Of a stretch of 33,629 nucleotides of DNA, positions 16,253 through 24,073 are shown in pieces (position 1 is the first letter of the stretch; the number at the start of each line of letters is the position of its first letter). This DNA comes from Methanomicrobiales archaeon (GTDB lineage Archaea; Halobacteriota; Methanomicrobia; Methanomicrobiales; Methanospirillaceae). The position numbers were made by a program, and so were the translations under genes. The stretch is taken from assembly GCA_026394765.1 (NCBI GenBank), contig JAPKXQ010000034.1, positions 1 to 33,629 on the forward strand. Direction: 5' to 3'. A model generated the notes under the pieces. It worked only from the letters and a program-made list of their open reading frames with translations. It did no database searches and had not been told where the DNA came from.

Positions 16253-18904
16253 TTATGCCTCTCCGGGGTCTGCCATGGCCTCCCCTGCCATCCACCCTGT
16301 GATTCCCTGGCGTCGCGGGTTATACTCCTTAAACTGATGGAGCGAGACTGTGAGGTCTCGGGTAAACGCGAAGTAACCGACCTGGGTACTCCTGCAGAGC
16401 TTAAATGCCATGTCCATCAAACCTCGAGGGTCGGGTCGAGCCTCACCAAGCCATATATGGAAGATATTGCCCCCGTCGACTATGGGAAAAAAGACGTGCT
16501 CGATCTCTATCCTTTTTGCAAGGGAGATCCTGGCCCCGGGCGCTACATGCGTCCCATTCGTGTAGTAAATGGGGAGGTCACGTGTAGATCCTATCATCTC
16601 CAATGCCCTGGAGAGGTCTCCCTTGATGAGCCGCATGGCAGAGTCCCGGAATCCCCTGTTGAGTAGGTCTGAAACTGCAAATCTCTGACCTGTCGTCTCG
16701 GCAGGAGTCCGTGCAAGGGCGATCTCCATCCCGTAACGAGCTGATAGATCTTTTGCATGGCGCTCCATCTCAGACATAGCCCTGACTGCGAGCTTAAACG
16801 CCTTATTCGATTCATGGAGCTGAGCACCGGTATGGTGCTGCACCATCTCGTTCACTCCTACCACCCCGATGGTGTAGACGAGGCCCTTAATATCGACAGC
16901 AGCTGCACCCCGTTCCCCGGTGACCGGGTCACGCGGACGCTGCTGTGCAAACGGCATCCGGAAGTGAGCCTGAATAAGTTCCATCCACCTCCGTTTGATG
17001 ATAAAGACTTCTATTGCAATGTCCATTAAGAGACAGAGCTCGGCAAAGAGCCGTTCGTCAGATCCTTCGGCACGGTACGCAGCACGGGGGCAGTTGACCG
17101 AGACGACCTGCCATGAGCCCATTGAGAAGTGCATCCCATCTTTGAAGAGAAGTTTCTCGTCAAAGCCCGCGTCCTCGTCAGCGAGTGAGGAAAATTGATA
17201 AGCGCAGCACTGGTAGCACGAGATACCTTTCCCGGCACCTCGATATCCAGGCATCTGATTGTCATAGTAGGGAGTCCCGAACTTGGAGGCTAAGGAAAAG
17301 GTCATCAGGTAGAGATCGCGGTACGTAGGGAGGTCGGGGTTGGCCCGGTTGAATTCATCATCCTCGTGCATGAAGTCGGGCTCGATGCTGATCTCGGGCT
17401 TGGGAAAGCTGAAGGGCTTGCCCCAGTAGTCCCCCTCCATCATAACCTCCATGAGGGCTTTGAAGAGGAGGCGGACCTCACGCTCGAACTCCTGGTAGGT
17501 CCTCAGCGGTGCCATGATACCGTCCCATACTCGCCCCTTATAAACTACGGGCTTGTCCTTCCAAAGCAATGGGACCCCCGGACTGAGCTGGACCGAAGAG
17601 AAGACGAGCTGGCCTCCTCGTGCCACCATCATCTGGGTCATCTCGTACACAAACATCTGCATCAGCTGCCGGATCACGTCGTACGAGACTCCCTCAAAGA
17701 AGGGTGCCATGAAGGTGAGGAAGTTGTAGTAGCCCTGTCCACCGGCAAAGTTGGTCTGGGCGCTCCCAAGGGCCTTTACTGCATGGAGGACCGCGACCTC
17801 TGGGCGCATTGCGGGTCCGGCGACTGAAGCCCTTGTCCCGTTCCCATCTGGCATCAGACCATAGTAGAAGAAGTAGCGGAGGTCCCAGTCCTGGCAGTTG
17901 TGTACGACTAGGCCTCCTGCTGCATAAAACATGTGGTCCCACTCATCACTCCCTTCGAGGAAGAGGTCGTACACATAGGGGCCCGATGGAGTGGCAGGAG
18001 ATAGAGCAACGACGGTCTCGCTCTTGGAACAGTCCGGGTCTGGTACAGTAACCGGCTGCGAATAGAGCTCATCACCTAAAGCGATCTCTTCGGTGCGGAG
18101 AATTCCGCGACCCTTGACTGGTATGCGATGGTCCTTTGTTGCCAGAAGAGTCTTATCACCTGATGTCTGCACCAAAAGGACCTCATTAGCACCCACCCTC
18201 CGGCGTGTGCCTTTCAGGACTCTCCGATACCCCCTGGGACCGAGGACTGCGAGATCATCAGGCTGGAGCGTATCGCTGTCAAAGGAAAGACCATCAAGAC
18301 GTATCACCCTGACTGCCCCCAACTCCCGACAGGTCACGGTAGTACTACCATCCAGGCAGAATGGCCGGGTGCCAAAGTATTCCAAATCATGGATATGAAG
18401 GTCGCCAAAGAGGTGGTGGTCAGCGAGGTGAGGGGGGAGCTGGAGGAGGTACTGCTCCTTGCTGATCTTATCGGCCTTCTTTTTGTGGGATGTCTCGGCA
18501 TTGTCCTGGAGATTTGCATTGTCCTTGGCCTCGAACCCCCTGCCGACATCGATCAGATGGGCGTCGTACACCGGGGTCCCGACCCGTGTGCAGACATTAC
18601 GGTACTGGATCATCCCACGCTCCAGAAGCGTAATGTTCACGATCTCACGAATAAGGGGGCCGGAGAGAGAGGAGAGACCAAGGGTGAGGATCCGGCGCTC
18701 GACTGCTGTTGCGATCTCCTGAGCGAGGTCCTCCCCTGCACCCTCATACCCATAGAAGATCTGGACAAGTTTTGTCTCCTGGACGATCTGGCGGACTATC
18801 CTGGCACGGTCCCATTCCACGATATGGCCATCAGTTGTCCTCACCGGGGGCATCGGAGCGACAAAGACTCCGTCCAGGGTCGTCTGCCAAGTCGAGGTCT
18901 TCAT
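16253..18904 (-). CDS. nrdD: Anaerobic (class III) ribonucleoside-triphosphate reductase with intein
   Basis: Oxygen-free reduction of ribonucleotides for DNA synthesis via a glycyl/thiyl radical. The ATG at 18904 has AGGTGA 9 nt upstream, so the track's GTG is too early. The precursor is 883 residues; removing the 154-residue intein leaves 729, normal for NrdD. An ATP-cone allosteric domain is at the N-terminus (DGHIVEWDRARIVRQIVQET). The catalytic barrel shows HIHDLEYFGTRPF, FAGGQGYYNFLTF and the cysteine loop GISCYQCCAYQF. The C-terminus is unusual: no CxxC...CxxC zinc site and no WNxGK; the only candidate for the radical glycine is RRQGITGWMAG near the end. The redoxin upstream is co-transcribed and suggests the redoxin-dependent NrdD type known in methanogens. 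The activase NrdG is not in the window. Confidence 0.92.
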   Translation of the reverse strand: MKTSTWQTTLDGVFVAPMPPVRTTDGHIVEWDRARIVRQIVQETKLVQIFYGYEGAGEDLAQEIATAVERRILTLGLSSLSGPLIREIVNITLLERGMIQYRNVCTRVGTPVYDAHLIDVGRGFEAKDNANLQDNAETSHKKKADKISKEQYLLQLPPHLADHHLFGDLHIHDLEYFGTRPFCLDGSTTVTCRELGAVRVIRLDGLSFDSDTLQPDDLAVLGPRGYRRVLKGTRRRVGANEVLLVQTSGDKTLLATKDHRIPVKGRGILRTEEIALGDELYSQPVTVPDPDCSKSETVVALSPATPSGPYVYDLFLEGSDEWDHMFYAAGGLVVHNCQDWDLRYFFYYGLMPDGNGTRASVAGPAMRPEVAVLHAVKALGSAQTNFAGGQGYYNFLTFMAPFFEGVSYDVIRQLMQMFVYEMTQMMVARGGQLVFSSVQLSPGVPLLWKDKPVVYKGRVWDGIMAPLRTYQEFEREVRLLFKALMEVMMEGDYWGKPFSFPKPEISIEPDFMHEDDEFNRANPDLPTYRDLYLMTFSLASKFGTPYYDNQMPGYRGAGKGISCYQCCAYQFSSLADEDAGFDEKLLFKDGMHFSMGSWQVVSVNCPRAAYRAEGSDERLFAELCLLMDIAIEVFIIKRRWMELIQAHFRMPFAQQRPRDPVTGERGAAAVDIKGLVYTIGVVGVNEMVQHHTGAQLHESNKAFKLAVRAMSEMERHAKDLSARYGMEIALARTPAETTGQRFAVSDLLNRGFRDSAMRLIKGDLSRALEMIGSTRDLPIYYTNGTHVAPGARISLAKRIEIEHVFFPIVDGGNIFHIWLGEARPDPRGLMDMAFKLCRSTQVGYFAFTRDLTVSLHQFKEYNPRRQGITGWMAGEAMADPGEA
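17897..18358 (-). other. Mini-intein within NrdD
   Basis: A 154-residue in-frame insertion between GTRPF and CQDWDLRYF. It begins with Cys (CLDGSTTVTC, block A), contains block B (LLATKDHRIPV, with the TxxH), block F (YVYDLFLEGSDEW...MFYAAGG) and ends in block G VVHN followed by Cys, the +1 nucleophile. No LAGLIDADG or other homing endonuclease fits in this length, so it is a splicing-only mini-intein. All residues needed for protein splicing (Cys1, block B Thr/His, penultimate His, terminal Asn, Cys+1) are present. Confidence 0.93.
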
Positions 18905-18913
18905 TGGGATCAC

Positions 18914-18919
18914 TCACCT
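18914..18919 (-). promoter_or_regulatory. nrdD ribosome-binding site overlapping the redoxin stop
   Basis: AGGTGA contains the TGA that ends the redoxin gene and lies 9 nt before the nrdD ATG at 18904. This fixes the nrdD start and indicates translational coupling. Confidence 0.6.
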
Positions 18920-19159
18920 GCTAGTAAAGAGTGGCGTCAGGCGGTCTTCACGTACCTTGCCTGCTATGCAGAGGTCTGGCGAGGTAAGAAAGGAGGTCCC
19001 GACCTGGAGCACCGGGGCCTCACGGACAAAGACCCCGTTCACCCTGAGTTCAGTTAAGGCTGCCGGGGTGCTCATGTCCTGCTCGACAAATTGTATGCCG
19101 CGCTTGTTGAGATACTCCTTGAGAAGTTCGCAATTGGGACAGGACTCAAGGGTATACAC
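18914..19159 (-). CDS. Glutaredoxin/NrdH-like redoxin paired with NrdD
   Basis: A small thioredoxin-fold protein of 81 residues with the redox motif SCPNC near the N-terminus (YTLESCPNCELLKEYL), a cis-proline segment (REAPVLQVG) and a C-terminal helix (SPDLCIAGKV). It lies immediately upstream of nrdD, and its stop codon forms part of the nrdD ribosome-binding site. The expected role is to deliver electrons to NrdD, as shown for a methanogen class III reductase with its redoxin (family knowledge). The start is uncertain. The track GTG is 30 nt from the only strong ribosome-binding site (AAGGAGGGG, 19189-19197), and the open frame continues upstream of GTG through EIREII. A rare non-ATG start about 24 nt earlier (ATA/ATT near 19183-19186) is possible. 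Confidence 0.85.
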   Translation of the reverse strand: MYTLESCPNCELLKEYLNKRGIQFVEQDMSTPAALTELRVNGVFVREAPVLQVGTSFLTSPDLCIAGKVREDRLTPLFTSR

Positions 19160-19350
19160 GATGATTTCGCGAATTTCGCTTATAATTACCCCTCCTTACA
19201 TCGTTACACAATAGGGAGGCTCTCACATAAATGATTCTGATATTGTTCAGGACTGGTATATTCTGAAGAGGATCCAAACCCGCCGATAGGAAGAAGTTCC
19301 TTCTGCACAAAGAGATGACGCTAACAGCGCGGTGGGTGTGACCAGCAGGG

Positions 19351-19941
19351 GTGAAGACCTCATTATATGGTCCCCGCTGCAATGCGAGGGAGAGTACCAT
19401 CGTCCGAACATTTGTTGCCATTGAGATCCCGGCAGAGATCCGGGAACGCCTAGGGGAGGTCCAGGTACCCCTCGGCAGGAGCAGGGCCCGCCTCACCATG
19501 GTAGATCCCAAGTCGATACACATCACCCTCAAGTTCCTTGGAGAGGTCCATGAGGAGAAGATCTCTACCATAGCAGCCGCCCTCCAAATGATCGTGATGA
19601 CCCAATTTAACGTCACCGTCGGGCCGGCGGGTGGGAACCGGAGGGACCGGCCCCGCGTGATCTGGTCAGATATCCGGGACGAGGGGAAGTGCGTGGCACT
19701 GGCGACTGCGATCGATGACCGGCTCGCACCCCTGGGGTTTCCCCGCGAAGAGCGCCCCTACCACCCGCATGCAACTGTCGCCCGGGTGAAAGAGTTCGAC
19801 CCTTCACTCATCTCAGCAATCAGGTCTCTTCCACCCGGAGAATTCGGTTCATTCACAGTCGAGGGATTCTCTCTTAAGAAGAGTACCCTCACCCCAGACG
19901 GCCCGCGCTATGAGGACCTCTGCACAATCAGGTGGGAATGA
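19351..19941 (+). CDS. thpR: RNA 2',3'-cyclic phosphodiesterase / 2'-5' RNA ligase family
   Basis: A LigT/ThpR protein of the 2H phosphoesterase superfamily. Both catalytic HxTx motifs are present: HITLKFLG near residue 56 and HATVARV near residue 142 (track numbering). It opens RNA 2',3'-cyclic phosphates; some members ligate tRNA halves in vitro. The family normally begins with the segment seen here as RTFVAIEIP. The track start (GTG 19351) adds about 18 atypical residues, and no ATG, GTG or TTG occurs closer, so the true start may be a rare codon such as ATC just before it (19399-19401), after a gaggga ribosome-binding site. The stop overlaps the cca start (ATGA), which is expected for a tRNA-processing operon. 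Confidence 0.9.
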   Translation: MKTSLYGPRCNARESTIVRTFVAIEIPAEIRERLGEVQVPLGRSRARLTMVDPKSIHITLKFLGEVHEEKISTIAAALQMIVMTQFNVTVGPAGGNRRDRPRVIWSDIRDEGKCVALATAIDDRLAPLGFPREERPYHPHATVARVKEFDPSLISAIRSLPPGEFGSFTVEGFSLKKSTLTPDGPRYEDLCTIRWE

Positions 19942-21314
19942 AGTCCCCACTTGAGAAGGAGGTCCTTGCAAAGGTCCGCCCTACTGATGAGGAGATCTGC
20001 CAAGTATGTGCGGTCGCTGCCAGGATCATCGACGAGGTAGATAAGAGCGGACTTGCCGAGGGGATGGTCGTGGGGTCAGTCGCTCGCGATACCTGGGTGC
20101 GGGGCGACCGGGACCTTGATATCTTCATGCTCTTTCCACCTGACCTTTCCAGGGAAGATCTGGAGCATGAGGGGCTCGCTCTTGCATACCGGGTCTTTAC
20201 CGCATTGGGGGCAAGGGCCCATGAGAAGTATGCAGAGCACCCCTACCTCAACGCGACCTTAGAAGGGCTCGATGTGGACCTTGTCCCCTGTTACCGGGTG
20301 GCATCCGGCTATGAGATCCGAAGTGCGGTGGACAGGACCCCGTTTCATACCCGCTATGTGAAGGCCCATATCGGGGACTATCGGGACGATGTCCTCCTCT
20401 TGAAGCAGTTCGCAATCTCCGGAGGCGTCTATGGTTCTGACCAGATGACAGGGGGGTTCTCAGGATACCTCTGCGAGCTACTGGTCATCCATTATGGGGG
20501 TTTTCCCCGGGTCATCCAGGCAGCATCCCGCTGGCGGCCTGGGACTGTTATCGCGGTTGAAGCAGAGGGGAACCGGGAATTTCATGAGCCCCTCATTGTC
20601 ATCGACCCTGTCGACCCGGGACGAAACGTCGCTGCCGCACTGTCCCTCACCCGGATGGCTGACTTTGTCGAGCTCTGCAGAGGGTACCTTACAGCACCCA
20701 AAGAGGCCTTCTTTCTGTCTCCTGCCCCCCCGGGCATCACCCGTGATATGGTGGAAGATATCATCCGTGACCGTGGGACCGCCCTCTATGCCCTTGTCTT
20801 TATGACACCACCCTATATCGAAGAGGTCGTGGTCCCCCAGCTCAAGCGGAGTGAGGCGTCTTTGGCTTCTCTGTTCACACGCCACGGATTCCATTTGACT
20901 AGGGCAGATTCAAAGATGAACGGCATACGCTCGATGGTACTAGTTGAACTCGAGTCTGGCTCTGCACCGAGGGTGCGACGCCACCGTGGCCCCCCGGTAT
21001 GGAACCTCGAGAACGCAGAGAAGTTCCTGGCAAAGTATCTCGGACCTGATGCTTCATCTGTTTTTGCTGGGCCTTACAATGAGGAGGGGGTCTACATCGT
21101 AGAGGTCCCCCGTGCTTATACAGACGCCGGATCACTCCTCGCCTCTCCCGAGGTTATGGGAGTAGGTCTGGGCAAGCATATCAGGATTGCATTAGAGGGG
21201 GGCTGGGAAGTACTAAAGGACGAAGAGTGCGTCATCCCTGGGTTTGAGGAGTTTGTCAGGGACTTTCTAGGGAAGTCCTCTCCCCTCGTCAAGGTGATTA
21301 GGGGAGTGCAGTAG
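19938..21314 (+). CDS. cca: Archaeal (class I) CCA-adding tRNA nucleotidyltransferase
   Basis: Adds CCA to tRNA 3' ends without a template, using CTP and ATP. The nucleotidyltransferase signature is clear: GSVARDTWVRGDRDLDIF, with the two carboxylates in DLD, and the third carboxylate probably in LDVDLVPCY. Middle and C-terminal domains follow the archaeal pattern (RTPFHTRYV, LLLKQFAISGGVYGSD, GGFSGYLCELLVIHYG). Length, 458 residues from the ATG at 19938, is typical. The ATG forms an ATGA overlap with thpR and is chosen over the GTG two codons earlier, which lies inside the aggtgg ribosome-binding site. It ends in TAG, showing that TAG works as an ordinary stop in this genome. Confidence 0.95.
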   Translation: MKSPLEKEVLAKVRPTDEEICQVCAVAARIIDEVDKSGLAEGMVVGSVARDTWVRGDRDLDIFMLFPPDLSREDLEHEGLALAYRVFTALGARAHEKYAEHPYLNATLEGLDVDLVPCYRVASGYEIRSAVDRTPFHTRYVKAHIGDYRDDVLLLKQFAISGGVYGSDQMTGGFSGYLCELLVIHYGGFPRVIQAASRWRPGTVIAVEAEGNREFHEPLIVIDPVDPGRNVAAALSLTRMADFVELCRGYLTAPKEAFFLSPAPPGITRDMVEDIIRDRGTALYALVFMTPPYIEEVVVPQLKRSEASLASLFTRHGFHLTRADSKMNGIRSMVLVELESGSAPRVRRHRGPPVWNLENAEKFLAKYLGPDASSVFAGPYNEEGVYIVEVPRAYTDAGSLLASPEVMGVGLGKHIRIALEGGWEVLKDEECVIPGFEEFVRDFLGKSSPLVKVIRGVQ

Positions 21315-21717
21315 ATCTATCTGAATGCCAGATTCGGTGGATACTCACTCGGCACATACTCACTACCACTCATTTCCAATCTCACTTTTTTCTGCCATAA
21401 GGTGTCCAGATTTTTAATCACCTGGCAAATATTTGAAAAAATATCCATGTCCATGGGCAGGCAAAACTGAAGAATTCCAATTTCACAACTCATACTCCGC
21501 ATGATCATTAAGGGACTACGTAGAGTGCGTAAAAATATTTTTAGGTTTTTCTCCAGATTCAGGATGAAATCAAATTAGCAAAAATGATCATTGACACCCT
21601 GCGGCAGGAGTTCATTGGTCTTATGATTTCTTGCTAGTGTTTATGGGTAAGAAAAATATTCTAGCAATCCATCATAAAATTGGAGAAGAGCTGAAATAAA
21701 ATATTCGAAGGAAAAGA
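21315..21717. other. A/T-rich gap after cca
   Basis: Composition drops sharply to A/T-rich here compared with the flanking genes. The only frame worth noting is the small one listed at 21317-21508. No RNA gene or terminal repeat was recognised. Confidence 0.4.
21317..21508 (-). CDS. Possible small protein, unknown
   Basis: A 63-codon frame convergent with cca and ending 2 nt after it. The protein has a reasonable composition (DIFSNICQVIKNLDTLWQKKVRLEM), and an A/T-rich box (aaatattttta) lies about 25-30 nt upstream. No family recognised and no clear ribosome-binding site. It could equally be chance or a fragment. Confidence 0.25.
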   Translation of the reverse strand: MIMRSMSCEIGILQFCLPMDMDIFSNICQVIKNLDTLWQKKVRLEMSGSEYVPSEYPPNLAFR

Positions 21718-22212
21718 TCAATCAGCTTTTTGAGGGGCGCTATCGTAAAGGTGTTTGCTCTTCCCCCTCCATACTTGTATTAACGTTGGAACATACATAA
21801 CTGCAAAACCAATGATGACAGACAATATGATGTCAAATTGGTTTAGTATTCCAGATTCCAAAAAGTTAGTGTAAATATACACTGCAACAGGGGCATATAT
21901 TGCACTTGCAGTTACGACACCTGGAGAATATTCACCTGTATAGAGGGTAAAGAATGCATGGATTAAAAAATTTGAAAATATCCATGCAGCGGTGGATAAT
22001 CCAAGAACAAGCGTCCATTCACTTGGATAAAAGGTTGCAAGAAATACTGATATCAGAACATAAGCCATGAAAATAACGTTTCCAAGAATGAATTGGGCGA
22101 AAGTGGATGGTGCAGAAAAATATCTCTTTGCCCACGGGACAAACCTTGGTGTTTCCTCAATAATATGTATAAAATATGCAATTGGTACCAACCACAGAAT
22201 ATTTAAGTCCAT
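21718..22212 (-). CDS. HXXEE-domain integral membrane protein
   Basis: A 164-residue protein with about five hydrophobic helices. It carries the family signature H-x-x-E-E (HIIEE) in the first helix, with a second conserved feature, the histidine in NFLIHAFFTLYTGEYSPG, in a later helix. HXXEE proteins are small membrane proteins of unknown biochemical role; the conserved His and Glu suggest a metal or catalytic site in the membrane. It starts with ATG preceded by AAGGG. The gene is much more A/T-rich than its neighbours and sits next to a transposase-like remnant, so horizontal acquisition is likely. Confidence 0.8.
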   Translation of the reverse strand: MDLNILWLVPIAYFIHIIEETPRFVPWAKRYFSAPSTFAQFILGNVIFMAYVLISVFLATFYPSEWTLVLGLSTAAWIFSNFLIHAFFTLYTGEYSPGVVTASAIYAPVAVYIYTNFLESGILNQFDIILSVIIGFAVMYVPTLIQVWRGKSKHLYDSAPQKAD

Positions 22213-22290
22213 TTATTGCCCTTCCCGAATTGATATTAAATGATGGCATGTGTTGCACAGGGCCCCACAAATCATAGTTAACATTTCTAT

Positions 22291-22664
22291 TCACTCCTGT
22301 CTGGTATATATTTTGTTGATTTCCAATTATTTGTTAACCAGTCCATCACTCATATTCAAGAGACGTTCAAACTCAATAGGTTTCATAAATTTCGCCAATG
22401 TTTGCACTTTTATAAATGCGAGGACGTATCTGTCAAAAGCCTCTTTTGAATGGGACGTGCGACATGCAGCATTAGGTGTCCGGAACATTCTGCATATAGT
22501 GTGATACAATGGTTTGCTTATTTGTAAGAGATCTAACCATATCTCGGATAGTTCCTCGATAAGGAAAGATCTTTCCTATTTTTTTTGTATACCTGACTTT
22601 CTTGGCTGATAACTCCTAACACTCATCCCGGTTAGTTCAGCCACATCATCATGGAATAGCACAC
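22291..22664 (-). pseudogene. DUF1670 (transposase-like) remnant
   Basis: Read on the minus strand, three blocks typical of DUF1670 proteins appear in order but in different frames: LFHDDVAELTGMSVRSYQ, then FPYRGTIRDMVRSLTNKQTIV, then RTSHSKEAFDRYVLAFIKV...MSDGLVNK followed by TAA where a tyrosine codon is expected, and then LEINKIYTRQE. Frame changes near 22500-22580 and the nonsense codon at 22327-22329 show it is inactive. DUF1670 families are repeated in methanogen genomes and behave like mobile elements. The N-terminal part may extend to higher coordinates but is too decayed to trace. Assignment is by remembered consensus only. Confidence 0.6.
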
Positions 22665-23038
22665 CAACATGTTTATGCGGTTTTTTTCAATAATCGAGAA
22701 TAAAGAAACGCTGAATCTTTTTGGGTAAATATCGACTTTCACGTAGTTTTTACTGCTACGACATATTGTGTGATCAAGCAAGTTGAAAGTTCTGTCATTA
22801 TCACCAATAAATGCCGTTATTTTCACATGGAGAAATATCATGAGTGTAAATTTCTATAAAAATAAACTTATGCTGTTTAGCAAAGAATAAGATATTTTGT
22901 ATAATAATAAGGGCCCAGTTATTTTTAGTCAATACACAGAGCAGGACCCATAGGCAATTATCGATCAAATTGCTCGCGAAAAGTGAAGGTGAGAGGGTAA
23001 GCCACCGTCGTCCAGTCACGATCCTGGGGTTCGATCTT
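22665..23038. other. A/T-rich stretch without recognisable genes
   Basis: Continuation of the A/T-rich island. Track ORFs 22632-22841 and 22801-23019 have no recognisable content; part may be more decayed DUF1670 sequence. A tRNA-like ggggttcgatc near 23024 has no matching stem. Confidence 0.4.
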
Positions 23039-24001
23039 TTACTCTTGAGTCTGCACCTCCGTCTTATCGTTCACTGATCTGACTTGATTAACTCCTTTCT
23101 TTCCGGTCGAGAGAACAATACTCACTGAGCTGTTCCTGATCTTTGACTCCAGGGATGCCTGTATCTTCGTAGCGGTCGCATGAACCTCTCCCATGTGCTT
23201 ATTTGAGTCAAACTCCAGGAGGATCTCGATATACACCATGCTTCCGGAACGGCGTGAACGAACCCCATGGAGGGCCTTGTAATCATCGAAGAACTCAGCC
23301 AGTTCCCGGGTGATGACGATCTGAAGGGACTCTTCCAGTGTCCGGTCCAAAAGGTCTGGAAAAGAAGTCATGAGGACCTTGTACCCTGACAGGAGGAGGA
23401 ACCCTGATATGATGAAAGAAGCGAAGGGATCAATATAGATCGACCAGGAGTAGCTCTCAAAAATTATGCCCGCCAGCAGAGAGAATAGGACAGTCCCATC
23501 AGAGAATGCCTTGGTCCTGAAGAGCCGCCACTGAGACTCCATAATCGGGGAGTGCTCCTTTTGAGCCACCCGGTAGTTCTTGATCCAGAGACCGCTGTTC
23601 GTGACGACCCCCAGGGTCATGAAAAAGATCCCGACCCAGACGCCTCCAGAATTGAGGATCTCGGGAGCAATAAGACGTGATATCGCGGTTGAGAAGACAA
23701 GGTAGAGAGAGATCAACATTGCCAACCCAACAATCGCGCTGGTGAGGTTCTCCAGCTTTCCCAGCCCATAGTCGTAGGCATGGTTCCCGCGGGAGACCTT
23801 TCTCAGGGTCAGCCAGGCGAGGAAGGTGGCAAAGATCTCATTTGCGCACTTGAGCACATCTGCCATCATCGTGACTGACCCAGACATCAATGCCGCAATG
23901 ATGTCTGGGATCCACAGGACTACGTCAATTATAAGACTCAGAAAAACGGCCCGTTCACGTTCGGCGTGGTTGGTACCACCTGCATCAATCTGCGCATGCA
24001 T
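23039..24001 (-). CDS. Cation diffusion facilitator (CDF)-like transporter
   Basis: A 320-residue protein with the CDF plan: six hydrophobic helices in the first 215 residues, the conserved HAYDYGLGKLENL loop after TM2, and a C-terminal cytoplasmic ferredoxin-like domain (about 220-300). CDF proteins export divalent metals by proton antiport. The transport-site residues look changed. TM2 reads MMADVLKCANE, with Lys and Glu where the family has His/Asp and Asp. TM5 reads TKAFSDG, with Lys in place of the usual His before the conserved Asp. Substrate or even metal transport is therefore uncertain. It starts at ATG 24001 without a clear ribosome-binding site and ends just before the A/T-rich island. 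Confidence 0.85.
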   Translation of the reverse strand: MHAQIDAGGTNHAERERAVFLSLIIDVVLWIPDIIAALMSGSVTMMADVLKCANEIFATFLAWLTLRKVSRGNHAYDYGLGKLENLTSAIVGLAMLISLYLVFSTAISRLIAPEILNSGGVWVGIFFMTLGVVTNSGLWIKNYRVAQKEHSPIMESQWRLFRTKAFSDGTVLFSLLAGIIFESYSWSIYIDPFASFIISGFLLLSGYKVLMTSFPDLLDRTLEESLQIVITRELAEFFDDYKALHGVRSRRSGSMVYIEILLEFDSNKHMGEVHATATKIQASLESKIRNSSVSIVLSTGKKGVNQVRSVNDKTEVQTQE

Positions 24002-24073
24002 CGGGCGTGATCACAGATCAGAATAGGATATTAGGTACCATATAGCCATCTCCTGTTAAGGGTAGTGCAGAGG

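Noticed and set aside
18389-19057. 222-codon plus-strand ORF across the nrdD start
   Set aside because: Shadow of nrdD and the redoxin gene, with no family resemblance.
22562-22577. AGGAAAGATCTTTCCT palindrome followed by a T-run, resembling a plus-strand terminator
   Set aside because: The palindrome has no loop bases, no plus-strand gene ends before it, and on the minus strand the sequence is explained as DUF1670 coding remnant (GKIFPYRG).
23020-23040. tRNA T-loop-like ggggttcgatc
   Set aside because: The flanking bases do not form a 5-bp stem, and no D-arm, anticodon arm or acceptor pairing could be found.
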